A DNA stretch of 37,741 nucleotides from assembly GCA_009782175.1 (NCBI GenBank), contig WRKR01000028.1:1-37741 (forward strand), written 5' to 3'. Numbering within the stretch: the stretch's first letter is position 1; each line of letters opens with the position of its first letter. The DNA is from Cystobacterineae bacterium. GTDB taxonomy: Bacteria > Myxococcota > Myxococcia > Myxococcales > Myxococcaceae. A model generated the notes under the pieces. That model had not been told where the DNA came from. It made no database searches and saw only the letters and a list, made by a program, of their open reading frames with translations. Shown in pieces: positions 26,189-34,493 of this stretch. The position numbers were made by a program, and so were the translations under genes.

Positions 26189-27505
26189 ATTAGCAGCCAA
26201 TTCAGCCAGGGGGCTGCGTTCTCCTTTGGACAAGCTCATGTGCCCTGCAATGGACTCTTGGCGAAAACGACGTACCACATGCACCAAACCATTGTTGGTT
26301 GAGTCCACATAGGGGTTGTCAATTTGGTATGGATCTCCCGTCAAAACAATTTTGGTCCCCTCCCCTACACGAGAAATAATGGTTTTGGCCTCATGTGGCG
26401 TCAGGTTTTGCGCCTCATCCACGAGAATAAACTGCTGTGGAATGGAGCGCCCGCGGATATAGGTTAACGGCTCTATTTGAAGAATGCCTAAATCAAACAA
26501 CTCCTGGGAGCCTCTGCCCTCTCGCTTGTCCCTGGAAGAGAGGTTTAATAAAAATTCCACGTTGTCAAAAATAGGCTGCATCCACGGCGTGAGTTTTTCT
26601 TCAATGTCCCCGGGCAAAAAACCAATGTCCCTGCCCAAGGGAAACACCGGGCGAGAAACCAGGAGTTTTTGAAACTTGCCCTCTTCTGTCACTTTTTGCA
26701 GCCCTGCAGCCAAAGCCAACAAGGTTTTTCCTGTGCCGGCTTTGCCCACCACCGTCACCAGTTGCACCTCGTCGCACAGCAGCAAATCCAAAAGGTAGTT
26801 TTGCTCAAGGTTCCTCGGGCGGATTCCCCAAATACCCTCTTTGAGGCTTCGAGAGAGCGGCAGCAAAGCACCCCGCTTCAAGTCATAACGCCCCATAGAG
26901 GTGTGCATGGGGTTGGTTTTGTCGCGCAGCTGAATATATTCATTGGGTGAAAACAAACCGCCCTCCAAAAGCCTCAACTCAGCTCCAGGTTTCCAAAACG
27001 CGTCCACCTGGGCTCCATCCACCTCCATAAAAGTGTGTCCGGAATAAAGCTCCGCAATTTCTGTCTTGTCCGGCTCAAAATCCTCAGAGCGGAGCCCCAA
27101 GGCATCCGCTCGAATGCGCAAGTTAATGTCTTTGGAAATAAATGTCGTCAGCTCAGGAGGCCAAGCGGCTTTCACTTCCATGGCCGCACTTAAAATACAA
27201 TGGTCCATGCTGTTGCTGGTGCCCCATGCAGACAACAAACTCCCTTGCAGCATCCACACTTGTACAACCCCGCCCTGCTCTGTGGGCACACCTTCTGTCA
27301 ATGAGCCTCTTTGCCTGAGCAGATCCAACTCGCGGGATACTGCCCTGGCATTCCTTCCCAACTCAGACATGTCCCTTTTGAAGGTGTCCAATTCCTCAAT
27401 AACAAAAATAGGAATAACCACACGGTTATTCCCAAAAGCATGCAGCGCGTGGGCGTCATGCAGCAAAACATTGGTGTCCAAAACAAAAATCTTCTTCGTC
27501 TGCAA
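26180..27505 (-). CDS. PIN-domain/PhoH-family ATPase (YlaK/PhoH2 type)
   Basis: The protein has 441 residues. The N-terminal PIN nuclease domain (about 1-150) shows KIFVLDTNVLLHD, IEELDTFKRD and a distal TFISKDINLRIRA. The C-terminal PhoH domain (about 240-441) has Walker A in VVGKAGTGKTLLALAAG and Walker B in FILVDEAQNLTPHEA, with LTGDPYQIDNPYVD. PhoH2 proteins couple RNA unwinding and cleavage; the cellular role is poorly known. The last two codons and the stop (Leu-Leu-stop) lie in the 19-bp array, so the gene end has been captured by the repeat. It starts 12 nt after greB. Confidence 0.92.
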   Translation of the reverse strand: MQTKKIFVLDTNVLLHDAHALHAFGNNRVVIPIFVIEELDTFKRDMSELGRNARAVSRELDLLRQRGSLTEGVPTEQGGVVQVWMLQGSLLSAWGTSNSMDHCILSAAMEVKAAWPPELTTFISKDINLRIRADALGLRSEDFEPDKTEIAELYSGHTFMEVDGAQVDAFWKPGAELRLLEGGLFSPNEYIQLRDKTNPMHTSMGRYDLKRGALLPLSRSLKEGIWGIRPRNLEQNYLLDLLLCDEVQLVTVVGKAGTGKTLLALAAGLQKVTEEGKFQKLLVSRPVFPLGRDIGFLPGDIEEKLTPWMQPIFDNVEFLLNLSSRDKREGRGSQELFDLGILQIEPLTYIRGRSIPQQFILVDEAQNLTPHEAKTIISRVGEGTKIVLTGDPYQIDNPYVDSTNNGLVHVVRRFRQESIAGHMSLSKGERSPLAELAANLL

Positions 27506-27517
27506 AATATAAACCCC

Positions 27518-28006
27518 TTATTCCGAAGGGTAGCTAATGGACAAAATACACAACTCCCATTCTCCTTTGGGAACAAATACTGTCAAAACATCCCCTACTT
27601 GTTTTGATAATAAAGCCTGCCCAACAGGCGAGCTGATGCTGATGCGCCTCAGCTTCGCATCGGTTTCATCAGCCCCCACCAGCTCGAAGGTGTGGGAGGC
27701 TCCCGTCTCTACATCCTCCGCCACAACCCTTGCGCCAAAAAAAACACGTGTCTTGTCCTCGGTATGTGCAGGGTTTATTATCTGCAGGCTGTCCAAGCGT
27801 TTGCCCAAAAAACGCAGACGTCGATCGATTTCTGCCAGCCGCCGCTTGCCATAAATATATTCTGCATTTTCAGAGCGGTCGCCCTGTGCTGCAGCTTCAG
27901 AAACCTCTCGCGTCACCTGCGGCCTCTCCACATGCAAAAGCGCTCTAAATTCTTCTTTCAGGGCGGCAAAGCCCCCGGGGGTAATATACATTTTGGGCTG
28001 ACTCAC
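27518..28006 (-). CDS. greB: Transcript cleavage factor GreB-like
   Basis: The protein has 162 residues. The N-terminal coiled coil carries VSEAAAQGDRSENAEYIYGK and RRLAEIDRRLRFLGKRL, with the D and E tip residues needed for RNA cleavage by RNA polymerase. The C-terminal FKBP-like domain shows VFFGARVVAEDVETG and ISISSPVGQALLSKQVGD. The spacing and the RRLRFLGKRLDSL segment favour GreB over GreA. It rescues backtracked RNA polymerase. It is upstream of the phoH-type gene by 12 nt, a likely operon. Confidence 0.9.
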   Translation of the reverse strand: MSQPKMYITPGGFAALKEEFRALLHVERPQVTREVSEAAAQGDRSENAEYIYGKRRLAEIDRRLRFLGKRLDSLQIINPAHTEDKTRVFFGARVVAEDVETGASHTFELVGADETDAKLRRISISSPVGQALLSKQVGDVLTVFVPKGEWELCILSISYPSE

Positions 28007-28165
28007 AAGCTTATTCTACGCACATTTTCAATGGGCTATTGGTTGAAAAAACCTGGCTTCGTTGAGGATTCTCCCCCAAAGAGCACGGCAGCTTTCTGCG
28101 GGCACATGAAAAAGGCAAAAAAGGTAGTTGACGTGGGCGAAAAAGACAGCCAAAAAAGCCGCCAC

Positions 28166-28238
<73 letters not shown>

Positions 28239-28282
28239 TGAGAGTTGGTTTCTTGAAGCTTCACCAGGTTTCATAAACTGTC

Positions 28283-28332
28283 AAAAAAACCCCGGAAGCG
28301 CTCAGTATTCAAGAGGCTTTCGGGGTTTTTTC
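28283..28332 (+). terminator. Intrinsic terminator after tRNA-Lys
   Basis: CCCCGGAAGC (28290-28299) pairs with GCTTTCGGGG (28316-28325) with one mismatch, with seven As before and six Ts after, so it can act in both directions. It lies 45 nt past the tRNA, inside the element, and separates tRNA transcription from the integrase promoter. Confidence 0.85.
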
Positions 28333-28357
28333 TTGTCTTGAGGCGTCATGAGCCATC

Positions 28358-28391
28358 TTGACAGCGCACTAAAAGTTGGGTAACCGTTACC
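28358..28391 (+). promoter_or_regulatory. Putative integrase promoter with operator-like palindrome
   Basis: TTGACA (28358-28363), a 17-nt spacer and TAACCG (28381-28386) could be a promoter with a weak -10. The palindrome GGTAACCGTTACC (28379-28391) covers the -10 region, and a half-like GTTACC recurs at about 28416. This would fit repression by the integrase or the AlpA regulator. The integrase ATG is at 28454. Confidence 0.45.
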
Positions 28392-28453
28392 TGGATTTTG
28401 GCAGAAAAATTTTCAGTTACCTTGTTCGTCTTCCGCCAGTCACGAAAGTCCAT

Positions 28454-29677
28454 ATGGCCAGCAAGTTTTTGCTTTCGGACCTCCAAGCAAAGGCTCTCAA
28501 GCCTGGAGAGAAACGCAAGCGCCTCAAAGACGGGGGTGGCCTCTTCCTGGTGGTTTCTCCTTCGGGAGCGAAGTGGTTTGAGTTCCGCTATCGCTTTTGT
28601 GGGCGCGAAACGTCCATCGGTTTAGGTGGCTACCCTGAAACCTCGCTTGCCGAAGCCAGAATAAAAGCCGACGACGCCCGGAAGAAACTCAAGGACGGGG
28701 AAAACCCTTCTGCTGAAAGAAAGGCCGTCAAAGTCTCTGGAATGACTTTTGCGGAAGCTGCCGAAAGCTACCTCAAGACGCGCCAAGAAAGCGGACTCAA
28801 AGACACGAACGGAATCAGGCTGAGGCTTCAAAAGCATGTCTTTCCAGCCCTTGGAAAAATGCCTCTGAAAAGCATTAGCACTCCGCAAGTTTTGGAGGCC
28901 GTGCTGGCCATCAAAAAAAAGCGTGAAGAAATGGCGAAGCGATGCCGGACCTATTGCAACCAAATTTATCAGCACGCCATTGTCAGAGGCTGGACCGACA
29001 AAAACCCCGTGAGAGAGCTTGAGAGGCTCCCTGAGCTGAGAAGGGCCACGCCAGTGAAACACCAGCGAGCCGTCAAAACACCGGCAGAATTGGGCATGCT
29101 GTTGGCGGACATAGAAACGATTGGTCACACGCTGATTGGCAAGGCGTTGAAGTTGGCTCCGCACGTTTTTGTTCGAGCCTCGGAATTGGCGGGAATGCAA
29201 TGGACAGAGGTGGACTTCAAAGAATCTCTTTGGCGGATTCCTGCCGAGCGCATGAAAATGCCGACGCCGCATTTGGTGCCATTGAGCCGCCAAGTGAAAA
29301 AGCAGCTTGACGCGCTGCGTGAACTGACAGGCTGGGGACCTTGCGTTTTCCCTGGAAGCAATGGGGGGCAGGCACCCATCAACCCTGAAACTTTTCGAAT
29401 CACTTTAGGCCGCCTCGGCTATGGCCCCAAGGCTCTCGTCAATAGCTCGCACCACGGTTTTCGTTCTGTTGCCGCAACATTTTTGAGAGAGAAGGGTTTT
29501 GAAGGCGCATGGGTTGAGGCCCAGTTGGCGCACCAAAAAAGAGACAAAGTACAGGCCGCCTATGACTTCACGCAATACATTCCCCAGCGAAAAAAAATGA
29601 TGCAGTCGTGGAGCAATTATTTGGACAAGTTGAAAAATGAAGCCGCCAGGGGTGACAATGTTGCTGGGACTGGTTGA
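28454..29677 (+). CDS. P4-type tyrosine integrase
   Basis: The protein has 407 residues. The N-terminal arm-binding domain (DUF4102 type) shows LLSDLQAKALKPGEKRKRLKDGGGLFLVV and GLGGYPETSLAEARIKADDAR. The core-binding domain is near 100-190. The catalytic domain shows the first Arg in VFVRASELAGMQWTEVDF, the H-x-x-R box HHGFRSVAATFL, and the nucleophile region AAYDFTQYIPQRKKMM. It recombines att sites in tRNA-Lys. The ATG at 28454 is chosen to match family N-termini; the frame opens earlier, at a TTG at 28376. The stop overlaps the next gene by 17 nt. Confidence 0.93.
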   Translation: MASKFLLSDLQAKALKPGEKRKRLKDGGGLFLVVSPSGAKWFEFRYRFCGRETSIGLGGYPETSLAEARIKADDARKKLKDGENPSAERKAVKVSGMTFAEAAESYLKTRQESGLKDTNGIRLRLQKHVFPALGKMPLKSISTPQVLEAVLAIKKKREEMAKRCRTYCNQIYQHAIVRGWTDKNPVRELERLPELRRATPVKHQRAVKTPAELGMLLADIETIGHTLIGKALKLAPHVFVRASELAGMQWTEVDFKESLWRIPAERMKMPTPHLVPLSRQVKKQLDALRELTGWGPCVFPGSNGGQAPINPETFRITLGRLGYGPKALVNSSHHGFRSVAATFLREKGFEGAWVEAQLAHQKRDKVQAAYDFTQYIPQRKKMMQSWSNYLDKLKNEAARGDNVAGTG

Positions 29678-30476
29678 GCAGGTCTGCTGCTGGTTGGTAC
29701 GGGAGGGTCATGAACTCAATGACCGCGAGTGCTTCGACCTCGTGGAGTCGCTTGACAATATCAATGCAGTTCAAGAATGCCCGGCCTGGAAGGATATTCA
29801 ACTCTCGCCTCATCCAAGTCTTGGAACACCTGGCAACCGCTGGCGTATGGCTCAACAGTTGTTTCATCGCCTGCTAGATGCTGAAGACCCCCGTGGTATA
29901 TTAATGGCAGTGGTTGCGGCAACCTACCAATGGGACAAGCCCGAAAAAGAGAAGGTGTTGGGGGTGCCCATTAAATCCCCCGACTTTTTCCCTAAGTCCT
30001 TTTGGCCACTCTACCTCGATAGCTTACTGCTTCAGGAGGACAAGGCCCGTGAATATTGCTGGGCCAACAAATATCCGCAAACCCACCAACTGAAAGGGTA
30101 TCCGTACAGAGACAACCCATCGCATTCGCAACCTCAACGAGCCGCGCCACCAATGAAGGATAACGTTGTTACCCGGGCCGCAGCGGCAGGCGAAGTCAAG
30201 ACTGGCAGCAACAAAGACAAACCTCGCATTGAGGCGACAAGAAAAGCCTGCGAGCAAGTCAGACAGGAAATTGAACATGAAGTCAGGCAAGAAAATGCTG
30301 AGCAGTGGCGCCACATGTTTCTCGTGAATGGAGTACCTAAAACCAACCAGAACAGATTCAAGCAAGCCGTGAGCGCTCTCCTAGATGAAATAAGACCGCA
30401 CCGAGACACCTTGCGGGACGAGTGGAAAAAAGTACCCAAGGAGCTTGTGCACAACGGAAGGCCGCCGGACCAATAA
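29661..30476 (+). CDS. Unrecognised 271-aa element protein
   Basis: I do not recognise this protein. The first half is mixed and rich in Trp, Cys and aromatic residues (EQVCCWLVREGHELNDRECF; SPDFFPKSFWPLYLDSLLL). The second half is charged and helical, with a likely coiled coil (ATRKACEQVRQEIEHEVRQE) and a basic C-terminus. No signal peptide or membrane segment. The ATG at 29661 is chosen because GGGGTGA lies just before it; 29637 is an alternative. It overlaps the integrase end by 17 nt, so it is probably translated with it. The slot between int and alpA is often used for cargo in P4-like islands, which makes an accessory or defence role possible but unproven. Confidence 0.6.
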   Translation: MLGLVEQVCCWLVREGHELNDRECFDLVESLDNINAVQECPAWKDIQLSPHPSLGTPGNRWRMAQQLFHRLLDAEDPRGILMAVVAATYQWDKPEKEKVLGVPIKSPDFFPKSFWPLYLDSLLLQEDKAREYCWANKYPQTHQLKGYPYRDNPSHSQPQRAAPPMKDNVVTRAAAAGEVKTGSNKDKPRIEATRKACEQVRQEIEHEVRQENAEQWRHMFLVNGVPKTNQNRFKQAVSALLDEIRPHRDTLRDEWKKVPKELVHNGRPPDQ

Positions 30477-30506
30477 AAAGCCTGCGAAAAAAAGGCTGCG
30501 AACAAC

Positions 30507-30526
30507 AAGTCTGCGATCGCGGACTT
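30507..30526. promoter_or_regulatory. 20-bp palindrome upstream of alpA
   Basis: AAGTCTGCGATCGCGGACTT is palindromic except for one pair. CTGCGA occurs three times in 30482-30516. It lies in the 131-nt gap before the AlpA gene and could be an operator for AlpA or part of an origin. Confidence 0.4.
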
Positions 30527-30566
30527 CATACTTTCTTCGCGCTCAAAACATGACCTCTACTGGACG

Positions 30567-30595
30567 GTCAGGGCAATTCATGCCGTGACTTTTTA
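30567..30595 (+). terminator. Hairpin with T-run just before alpA (terminator or attenuator)
   Basis: GTCAGGGCA and TGCCGTGAC pair around ATTCA with one mismatch (30567-30589), followed by TTTTT. It ends 13 nt before the alpA start, and the ribosome site GAGGAG directly follows the T-run. It may end the integrase transcript or attenuate read-through into alpA. Confidence 0.5.
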
Positions 30596-30607
30596 GAGGA
30601 GCTCTAC

Positions 30608-30814
30608 ATGAGCGAAAGAAGACTTTTAGCAAGAAAAGAAGTTTTAAATCGTCTCGGCGGCATCAGCAATTCGACGCTGAATCGGATGATTCTCCGGGGT
30701 GCATTTCCCCAAGGCCTGCAAATCTCTCAGCGCAGGGTGGGCTGGCCTTCCCATGTGGTGGACGAACACATTGAAGGGTTGGCCCAAGCGCAAGCCCCCA
30801 TCGGTGAGAAGTGA
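30608..30814 (+). CDS. AlpA-family regulator / excisionase-like protein
   Basis: The protein has 68 residues and is a single winged HTH of the phage AlpA type: RKEVLNRLGGISNSTLNRMI, then RGAFPQGLQIS and the conserved VGWPSHVVDEHIE. In P4-like islands AlpA proteins control integrase expression or aid excision. GGAG precedes the ATG at a good distance. It ends 9 nt before the primase gene, so both are read together. Confidence 0.88.
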   Translation: MSERRLLARKEVLNRLGGISNSTLNRMILRGAFPQGLQISQRRVGWPSHVVDEHIEGLAQAQAPIGEK

Positions 30815-30823
30815 GGGCCAACC

Positions 30824-33541
30824 ATGTCAGAAAATAAAACGCCGCCGGACAATGCCAACGGCGAGGAAACCGCAGAACGTGAAGCAACAATACAAAAGCT
30901 TTTGCCAGAGCTCAACGGCAAAACAGTTTTGGAAGCAGCGTTGGCCTATGCAAAAAGCGGCATTCCTGTTTTCCCTTGCAATCCGACAACCAGAGCGCCG
31001 CTAACATCGAACGGGTTCTATGGTGCAACGACGGACGAAAACCAGATTCGCGCATGGTGGAAAAAACACCCCAACACCCTCGTGGGAGTTCCAACTGGGA
31101 GCCGTTCTGGATTTATCACTCTGGATGTTGACCGCAAGAATGGCAAGGACGGTTTTCAATCACTCGCTGAACTCATGTCTAAGCATGGTGTGCAGCTGCC
31201 GCAAACAAGAACGCGCTCAACCCCACACGGAACGCACTTCGACTTCAAAAATGCAGATGGGATTCGCAACAGTGAATCGAAGCTTGGGCCTGGGTTAGAT
31301 GTTCGCGGCGAAGGGGGTTATATCATCGTTGCTGGAAAGACCTCCGAGGGTGAATATGTCGAAACAGACCATAGCGAGGTTGCAGACCTTCCAGAGTGGT
31401 TTTCTGAAGAAATAAAAGAGATAGAAAATCGCAAAAAACAAAAACGCCACAACTCAGCCGCGCAACCAACCGACAGAACGCTTGGCATGCCGCCTTATGT
31501 CAAGGCTGCTATTGACGCGGAACTTGCCCGGCTGACCTCTGCTCAAGAAGGAACCCGCAACTCGACATTGAACGCTGTGGCTTTTTCTCTTGGGCAGTGG
31601 GTGCCAGAGTTTTTGTCTGAATCAGAGGCACGTGACATGCTCCTTCAAGCGGCGCTGGCATGCGGGCTTGGAGAAAATGAAGCGCGCAAAACAATCGAAA
31701 GTGGCTTGGTTGCCGGTATGCGTGAACCTCGACAAGTGCCAGAGCAGGAAAAAAGCAACAACGCAGCCGACAGCGCCGACACATCCGACGATTCTACAGA
31801 AGCCGTGACGAATTCTCGTTTTCTTCCCACGCCACCGCCTGTGCCTTTGGAGGTTTTCCCGGATGATGTCCAAGATATGCTTAAAGAAGCTGACACTGCA
31901 TTCGGTGTCCCCATTGAAATTCCTGTGGCGTGCTTTATTGGTTCGTTGTCTGCGCTCCTGGGGCAGTCAAGACTCATCGCCATAAAAGACTCTTGGGGTG
32001 AAGCAGCCAACTTGTGGCTTGTCATTGTAGCCCCAAGCGGTGTTGGGAAAAGCCCAGCGCAGAAAGAGTTCTTCAGGCCGTTACACCGCCTTGAATACTC
32101 GACGAAACTCGAACATGACAAAGCCTCTGAGAAGTATCTGGAGGACCTTGCCGACTATAACGAGGCGAAGAAAGCAGCGTCGAAGAAGAGGGCTAAAGGG
32201 AATACTTTGGGGAGTATTTTTAAAGTTCCAGACAAACCCGAAAGGCCGACGCTGAAGTTGGCCACGCTGAACGACTTCACCGCCGAAGCACTGGCCGACG
32301 CGCTCAACGAGAACCCCAAGGGAGTGATGGTTTCCGTGGATGAATTGGCCGCGTTTCTCTTTGGATTGGACCGATACACCAACGCCAAGGGTGGATTCAA
32401 GGCTCAACTTCTGGCCACTTGGAGCCGAGGGCACTGGAGAACGAGCCGCTCCAGCAATCGCGCAAGGAATATTTTCGTTCCGAGTGCCTGCCTGTCCATT
32501 CTCGGGGGAATTCAACCGGGGATGCTGAGCCGAGTCTTTGAAGGCGGGGTGGGCGGAGTTGACGAAGAGTCCGGTTTTCTCCCCCGGTTTTTGTTTATCC
32601 GTGCCGTTGCCGAAGCTCCGTCATATTGGAGTAAGCAAGCTTTCTCTCAAACCTCCAAAGACTTGTTGGAGCGCATTACCGATGCCATGTGGCAATGGGG
32701 GGTGTCTGCAGATGGCGAAGGCATACCCGTTCCCGTAAGCGAGGAAGCCAGAGCGCGTTATGTGGCTTGGTATGACGAAATAGCGCGGGAAGCGTTCATT
32801 GCTCGAAATGCGGCCCCGCTCCGAAAACTGCAAGCTCATGCCCTGAGGCTTTGTCTTCTGTTGCATTGCCTTGATTCAGCTCTTGGTGGCAGTGACGGCC
32901 TGCACCCTGTGACTGAAGACACCATGCGCCGTGCTTTGCTTTTGGCGGATTGGCTGAAGGAGCACCAACGGCAATGTTGGCAACTCTTCAACCAAGAAAA
33001 AGCGAAAAAGCAGGCTGACCCTATTGAACGTGCCGTCATGGCCGTTGCGGTAGCCGAGGCTGCCAGCATTGAAGCGAGTGGGTGGCAAGTCGGCAACGCA
33101 GACTTTTACCCTCTTGTGAGAAAGAGAATGGACATGCCGAAGTTGACAGAGGAGACAATTGGCAAGGCCTGTTCTCGCCTGGGGTTGAAAGACATCAAAA
33201 TTGGCCCAAAACGGTTGAGGGGGTGGAGACTAACACCCGAGCTCATAAAATCCTTCAGAGCAACCGTCTCACCTGTCTCAACTGACTCAACTCATTGTGG
33301 CACAAATGGTTTTGAGCGAGACAGTAGCGGCTCTGAACCGCCTCAACCGTCTCACCCTTCTCTTCCAGGGCGAGACAGTAGAGACAGTGGCGAAATAGAA
33401 CTGACTCACGAAAAACAAGATAAATACCAAAGTATTGAGTCAGATGAGACGGTTGAGGCGGTTGCTGCGGAGGGCAATTCGGAATTCAAGGCCCCAACCC
33501 GCCCCGCCCAAAACACTCTGCCTGACCGGGCGAGGCCATGA
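30824..33541 (+). CDS. PrimPol (AEP) primase fused to DUF3987 helicase-like domain
   Basis: The protein has 905 residues. The N-terminal bifunctional primase/polymerase domain (about 35-190) has the metal pair D101/D103 in FITLDVDRKNG, the His motif STPHGTHF (H138) and GLDVRGEGGYIIVAG. A PriCT-like linker follows. The DUF3987 ATPase part has Walker A APSGVGKS at 403-410 and MVSVDELAAFL as the likely Walker B region. The C-terminal 80 residues are Ser/Thr/Glu-rich and variable. It should start and unwind the element's own replication. It overlaps the next gene by four bases (ATGA). Confidence 0.9.
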   Translation: MSENKTPPDNANGEETAEREATIQKLLPELNGKTVLEAALAYAKSGIPVFPCNPTTRAPLTSNGFYGATTDENQIRAWWKKHPNTLVGVPTGSRSGFITLDVDRKNGKDGFQSLAELMSKHGVQLPQTRTRSTPHGTHFDFKNADGIRNSESKLGPGLDVRGEGGYIIVAGKTSEGEYVETDHSEVADLPEWFSEEIKEIENRKKQKRHNSAAQPTDRTLGMPPYVKAAIDAELARLTSAQEGTRNSTLNAVAFSLGQWVPEFLSESEARDMLLQAALACGLGENEARKTIESGLVAGMREPRQVPEQEKSNNAADSADTSDDSTEAVTNSRFLPTPPPVPLEVFPDDVQDMLKEADTAFGVPIEIPVACFIGSLSALLGQSRLIAIKDSWGEAANLWLVIVAPSGVGKSPAQKEFFRPLHRLEYSTKLEHDKASEKYLEDLADYNEAKKAASKKRAKGNTLGSIFKVPDKPERPTLKLATLNDFTAEALADALNENPKGVMVSVDELAAFLFGLDRYTNAKGGFKAQLLATWSRGHWRTSRSSNRARNIFVPSACLSILGGIQPGMLSRVFEGGVGGVDEESGFLPRFLFIRAVAEAPSYWSKQAFSQTSKDLLERITDAMWQWGVSADGEGIPVPVSEEARARYVAWYDEIAREAFIARNAAPLRKLQAHALRLCLLLHCLDSALGGSDGLHPVTEDTMRRALLLADWLKEHQRQCWQLFNQEKAKKQADPIERAVMAVAVAEAASIEASGWQVGNADFYPLVRKRMDMPKLTEETIGKACSRLGLKDIKIGPKRLRGWRLTPELIKSFRATVSPVSTDSTHCGTNGFERDSSGSEPPQPSHPSLPGRDSRDSGEIELTHEKQDKYQSIESDETVEAVAAEGNSEFKAPTRPAQNTLPDRARP

Positions 33542-33870
33542 ACGCGGAAGAACACATTGTGAGCATGGCCGTTCACCTTGCGGGCCATTATGGACTAACC
33601 TTGAGCATTGAAGACGGCGAGCTTCTCTTGGATGGCCTGCAACAACTCTCTCTCAAGGACAGAGCCCACGCCTTGCACCTCGCCCGAGAAAACCGGCTTC
33701 CCATTCTGGCGGAAGTGACAAGAGCAGGAGGCACGCTTAGCAACCCATACGTGGCGCACTACCGCGCTACCTGCCCCGACTACTGGCAAGGCTGCGAGTC
33801 TTGCCCGGACGCCACCCCTGCGAAGCTGGACTTCTGCCGACGCCATCCCATCTTGGAGGTTGAAGAATGA
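33538..33870 (+). CDS. Small TubC-N-like protein with Cys cluster
   Basis: The protein has 110 residues. Residues 10-62 resemble the TubC N-terminal docking fold (GLTLSIEDGELLLDG, then RAHALHLARENRLPILAEV), often seen in small proteins next to primases on islands. The C-terminus has a Cys/His cluster (CPDYWQGCESC ... DFCRRH) that may bind zinc or iron-sulfur. It overlaps the primase stop by four bases, so translation is coupled. It possibly assists the primase; this is inferred from position only. Confidence 0.68.
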   Translation: MNAEEHIVSMAVHLAGHYGLTLSIEDGELLLDGLQQLSLKDRAHALHLARENRLPILAEVTRAGGTLSNPYVAHYRATCPDYWQGCESCPDATPAKLDFCRRHPILEVEE

Positions 33871-33895
33871 GGCAGGCCAGCGGGTCCTCCCTGAC

Positions 33896-33926
33896 GGGGT
33901 GGCGAGTGCGGGCAACTCGCGACCCC
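33896..33926 (+). promoter_or_regulatory. Stable hairpin in the leader of the HTH gene
   Basis: GGGGT-g-GCGAGT pairs with ACTCGC-g-ACCCC around a 7-nt loop, an 11-bp stem with one G-G opposition. No T-run follows. It lies between the TubC-N-like gene and the small HTH gene and may modulate read-through or mRNA stability. Confidence 0.5.
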
Positions 33927-33967
33927 CACCGCGTAGGTTTACAAACAATTTTGAAGAGGTTGACAAC

Positions 33968-34192
33968 ATGAGTGAAAAAATTTCAGCGGCAGAAGTGGCA
34001 CGGCGGCTGGATGTTACGCGGCAGGCAGTCAGCAAAGCCGTGAGGGCCGGGCGGCTGTTTTCATGCGGGAGAGGAAACAACGGGCGAGCGCTCTATGACT
34101 GGAACGAAGTCCAGCAGACATTTTTCCCAGAGCCCGCTCAAGTGTACCGCTCACCTTTTTGCAACAGGGGTGGACGGCCAAAGCAGAAATAA
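33968..34192 (+). CDS. Small HTH DNA-binding protein
   Basis: The protein has 74 residues. The helix-turn-helix is ISAAEVARRLDVTRQAVSKAVRAGRLF, followed by a wing-like GRGNNGRALYDWNEVQQTF and a basic end (CNRGGRPKQK). It resembles MerR/Nu1-type winged helices of phages and islands. The ATG at 33968 has GAGG upstream; the longer frame from 33860 adds a Pro/Arg-rich stretch that is hairpin sequence. Its closeness to the folded region 34270-34459 makes that region a plausible target. Copy-number or transcription control is possible. Confidence 0.75.
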   Translation: MSEKISAAEVARRLDVTRQAVSKAVRAGRLFSCGRGNNGRALYDWNEVQQTFFPEPAQVYRSPFCNRGGRPKQK

Positions 34193-34269
34193 CGCTGCTC
34201 AAAAAATTTAGTTCCCAGAACATCCGAAGAAGGCTATGGTCATCTCGCTGCAGAGTTTTGTAGCTGGGC

Positions 34270-34459
34270 CTAGTAAACCCATTTAGTATTACATTATCAA
34301 CGAACGGAGAGAAGCCTTGCCGGCGGACCTTATCTCTTCGTTCAGCGTGTCTCACCTTTGGCGGTCCGGGTGAGGAACCGCAGGGTTCGCCGGTTTTTCG
34401 TTGATAATGTGCCGGATTTACTAGCTCATTTGGGCCGCCGTTTTTTTTGGCTCAAATGA
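34270..34459 (+). other. Highly folded non-coding region (possible origin or structured RNA)
   Basis: No gene fits in 34193-34493. Nested inverted repeats are present: CTAGTAAA (34270-34277) with TTTACTAG (34417-34424); ACATTATCAACGAA (34291-34304) with TTCGTTGATAATGT (34397-34410), 14 bp perfect; CCGGCGGACC (34320-34329) with GGTTCGCCGG (34384-34393), ten pairs with one G-U. Inside, GCGGTCC and GGAACCGC (34361-34381) compete with GAACC/GGTTC. A further 11-pair hairpin (34426-34436 with 34449-34459) has eight Ts in its loop. The fold could be the element's replication origin, a small RNA, or a leader for the following genes. Confidence 0.7.
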
Positions 34460-34493
34460 AACTGCCTGGCCTCTGCAGCATGGGAGGCTGGAC

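Noticed and set aside
34270-34459. Retron RNA or integron attC site
   Set aside because: No reverse transcriptase or integron integrase is encoded nearby, and the attC R-box pattern was not seen.
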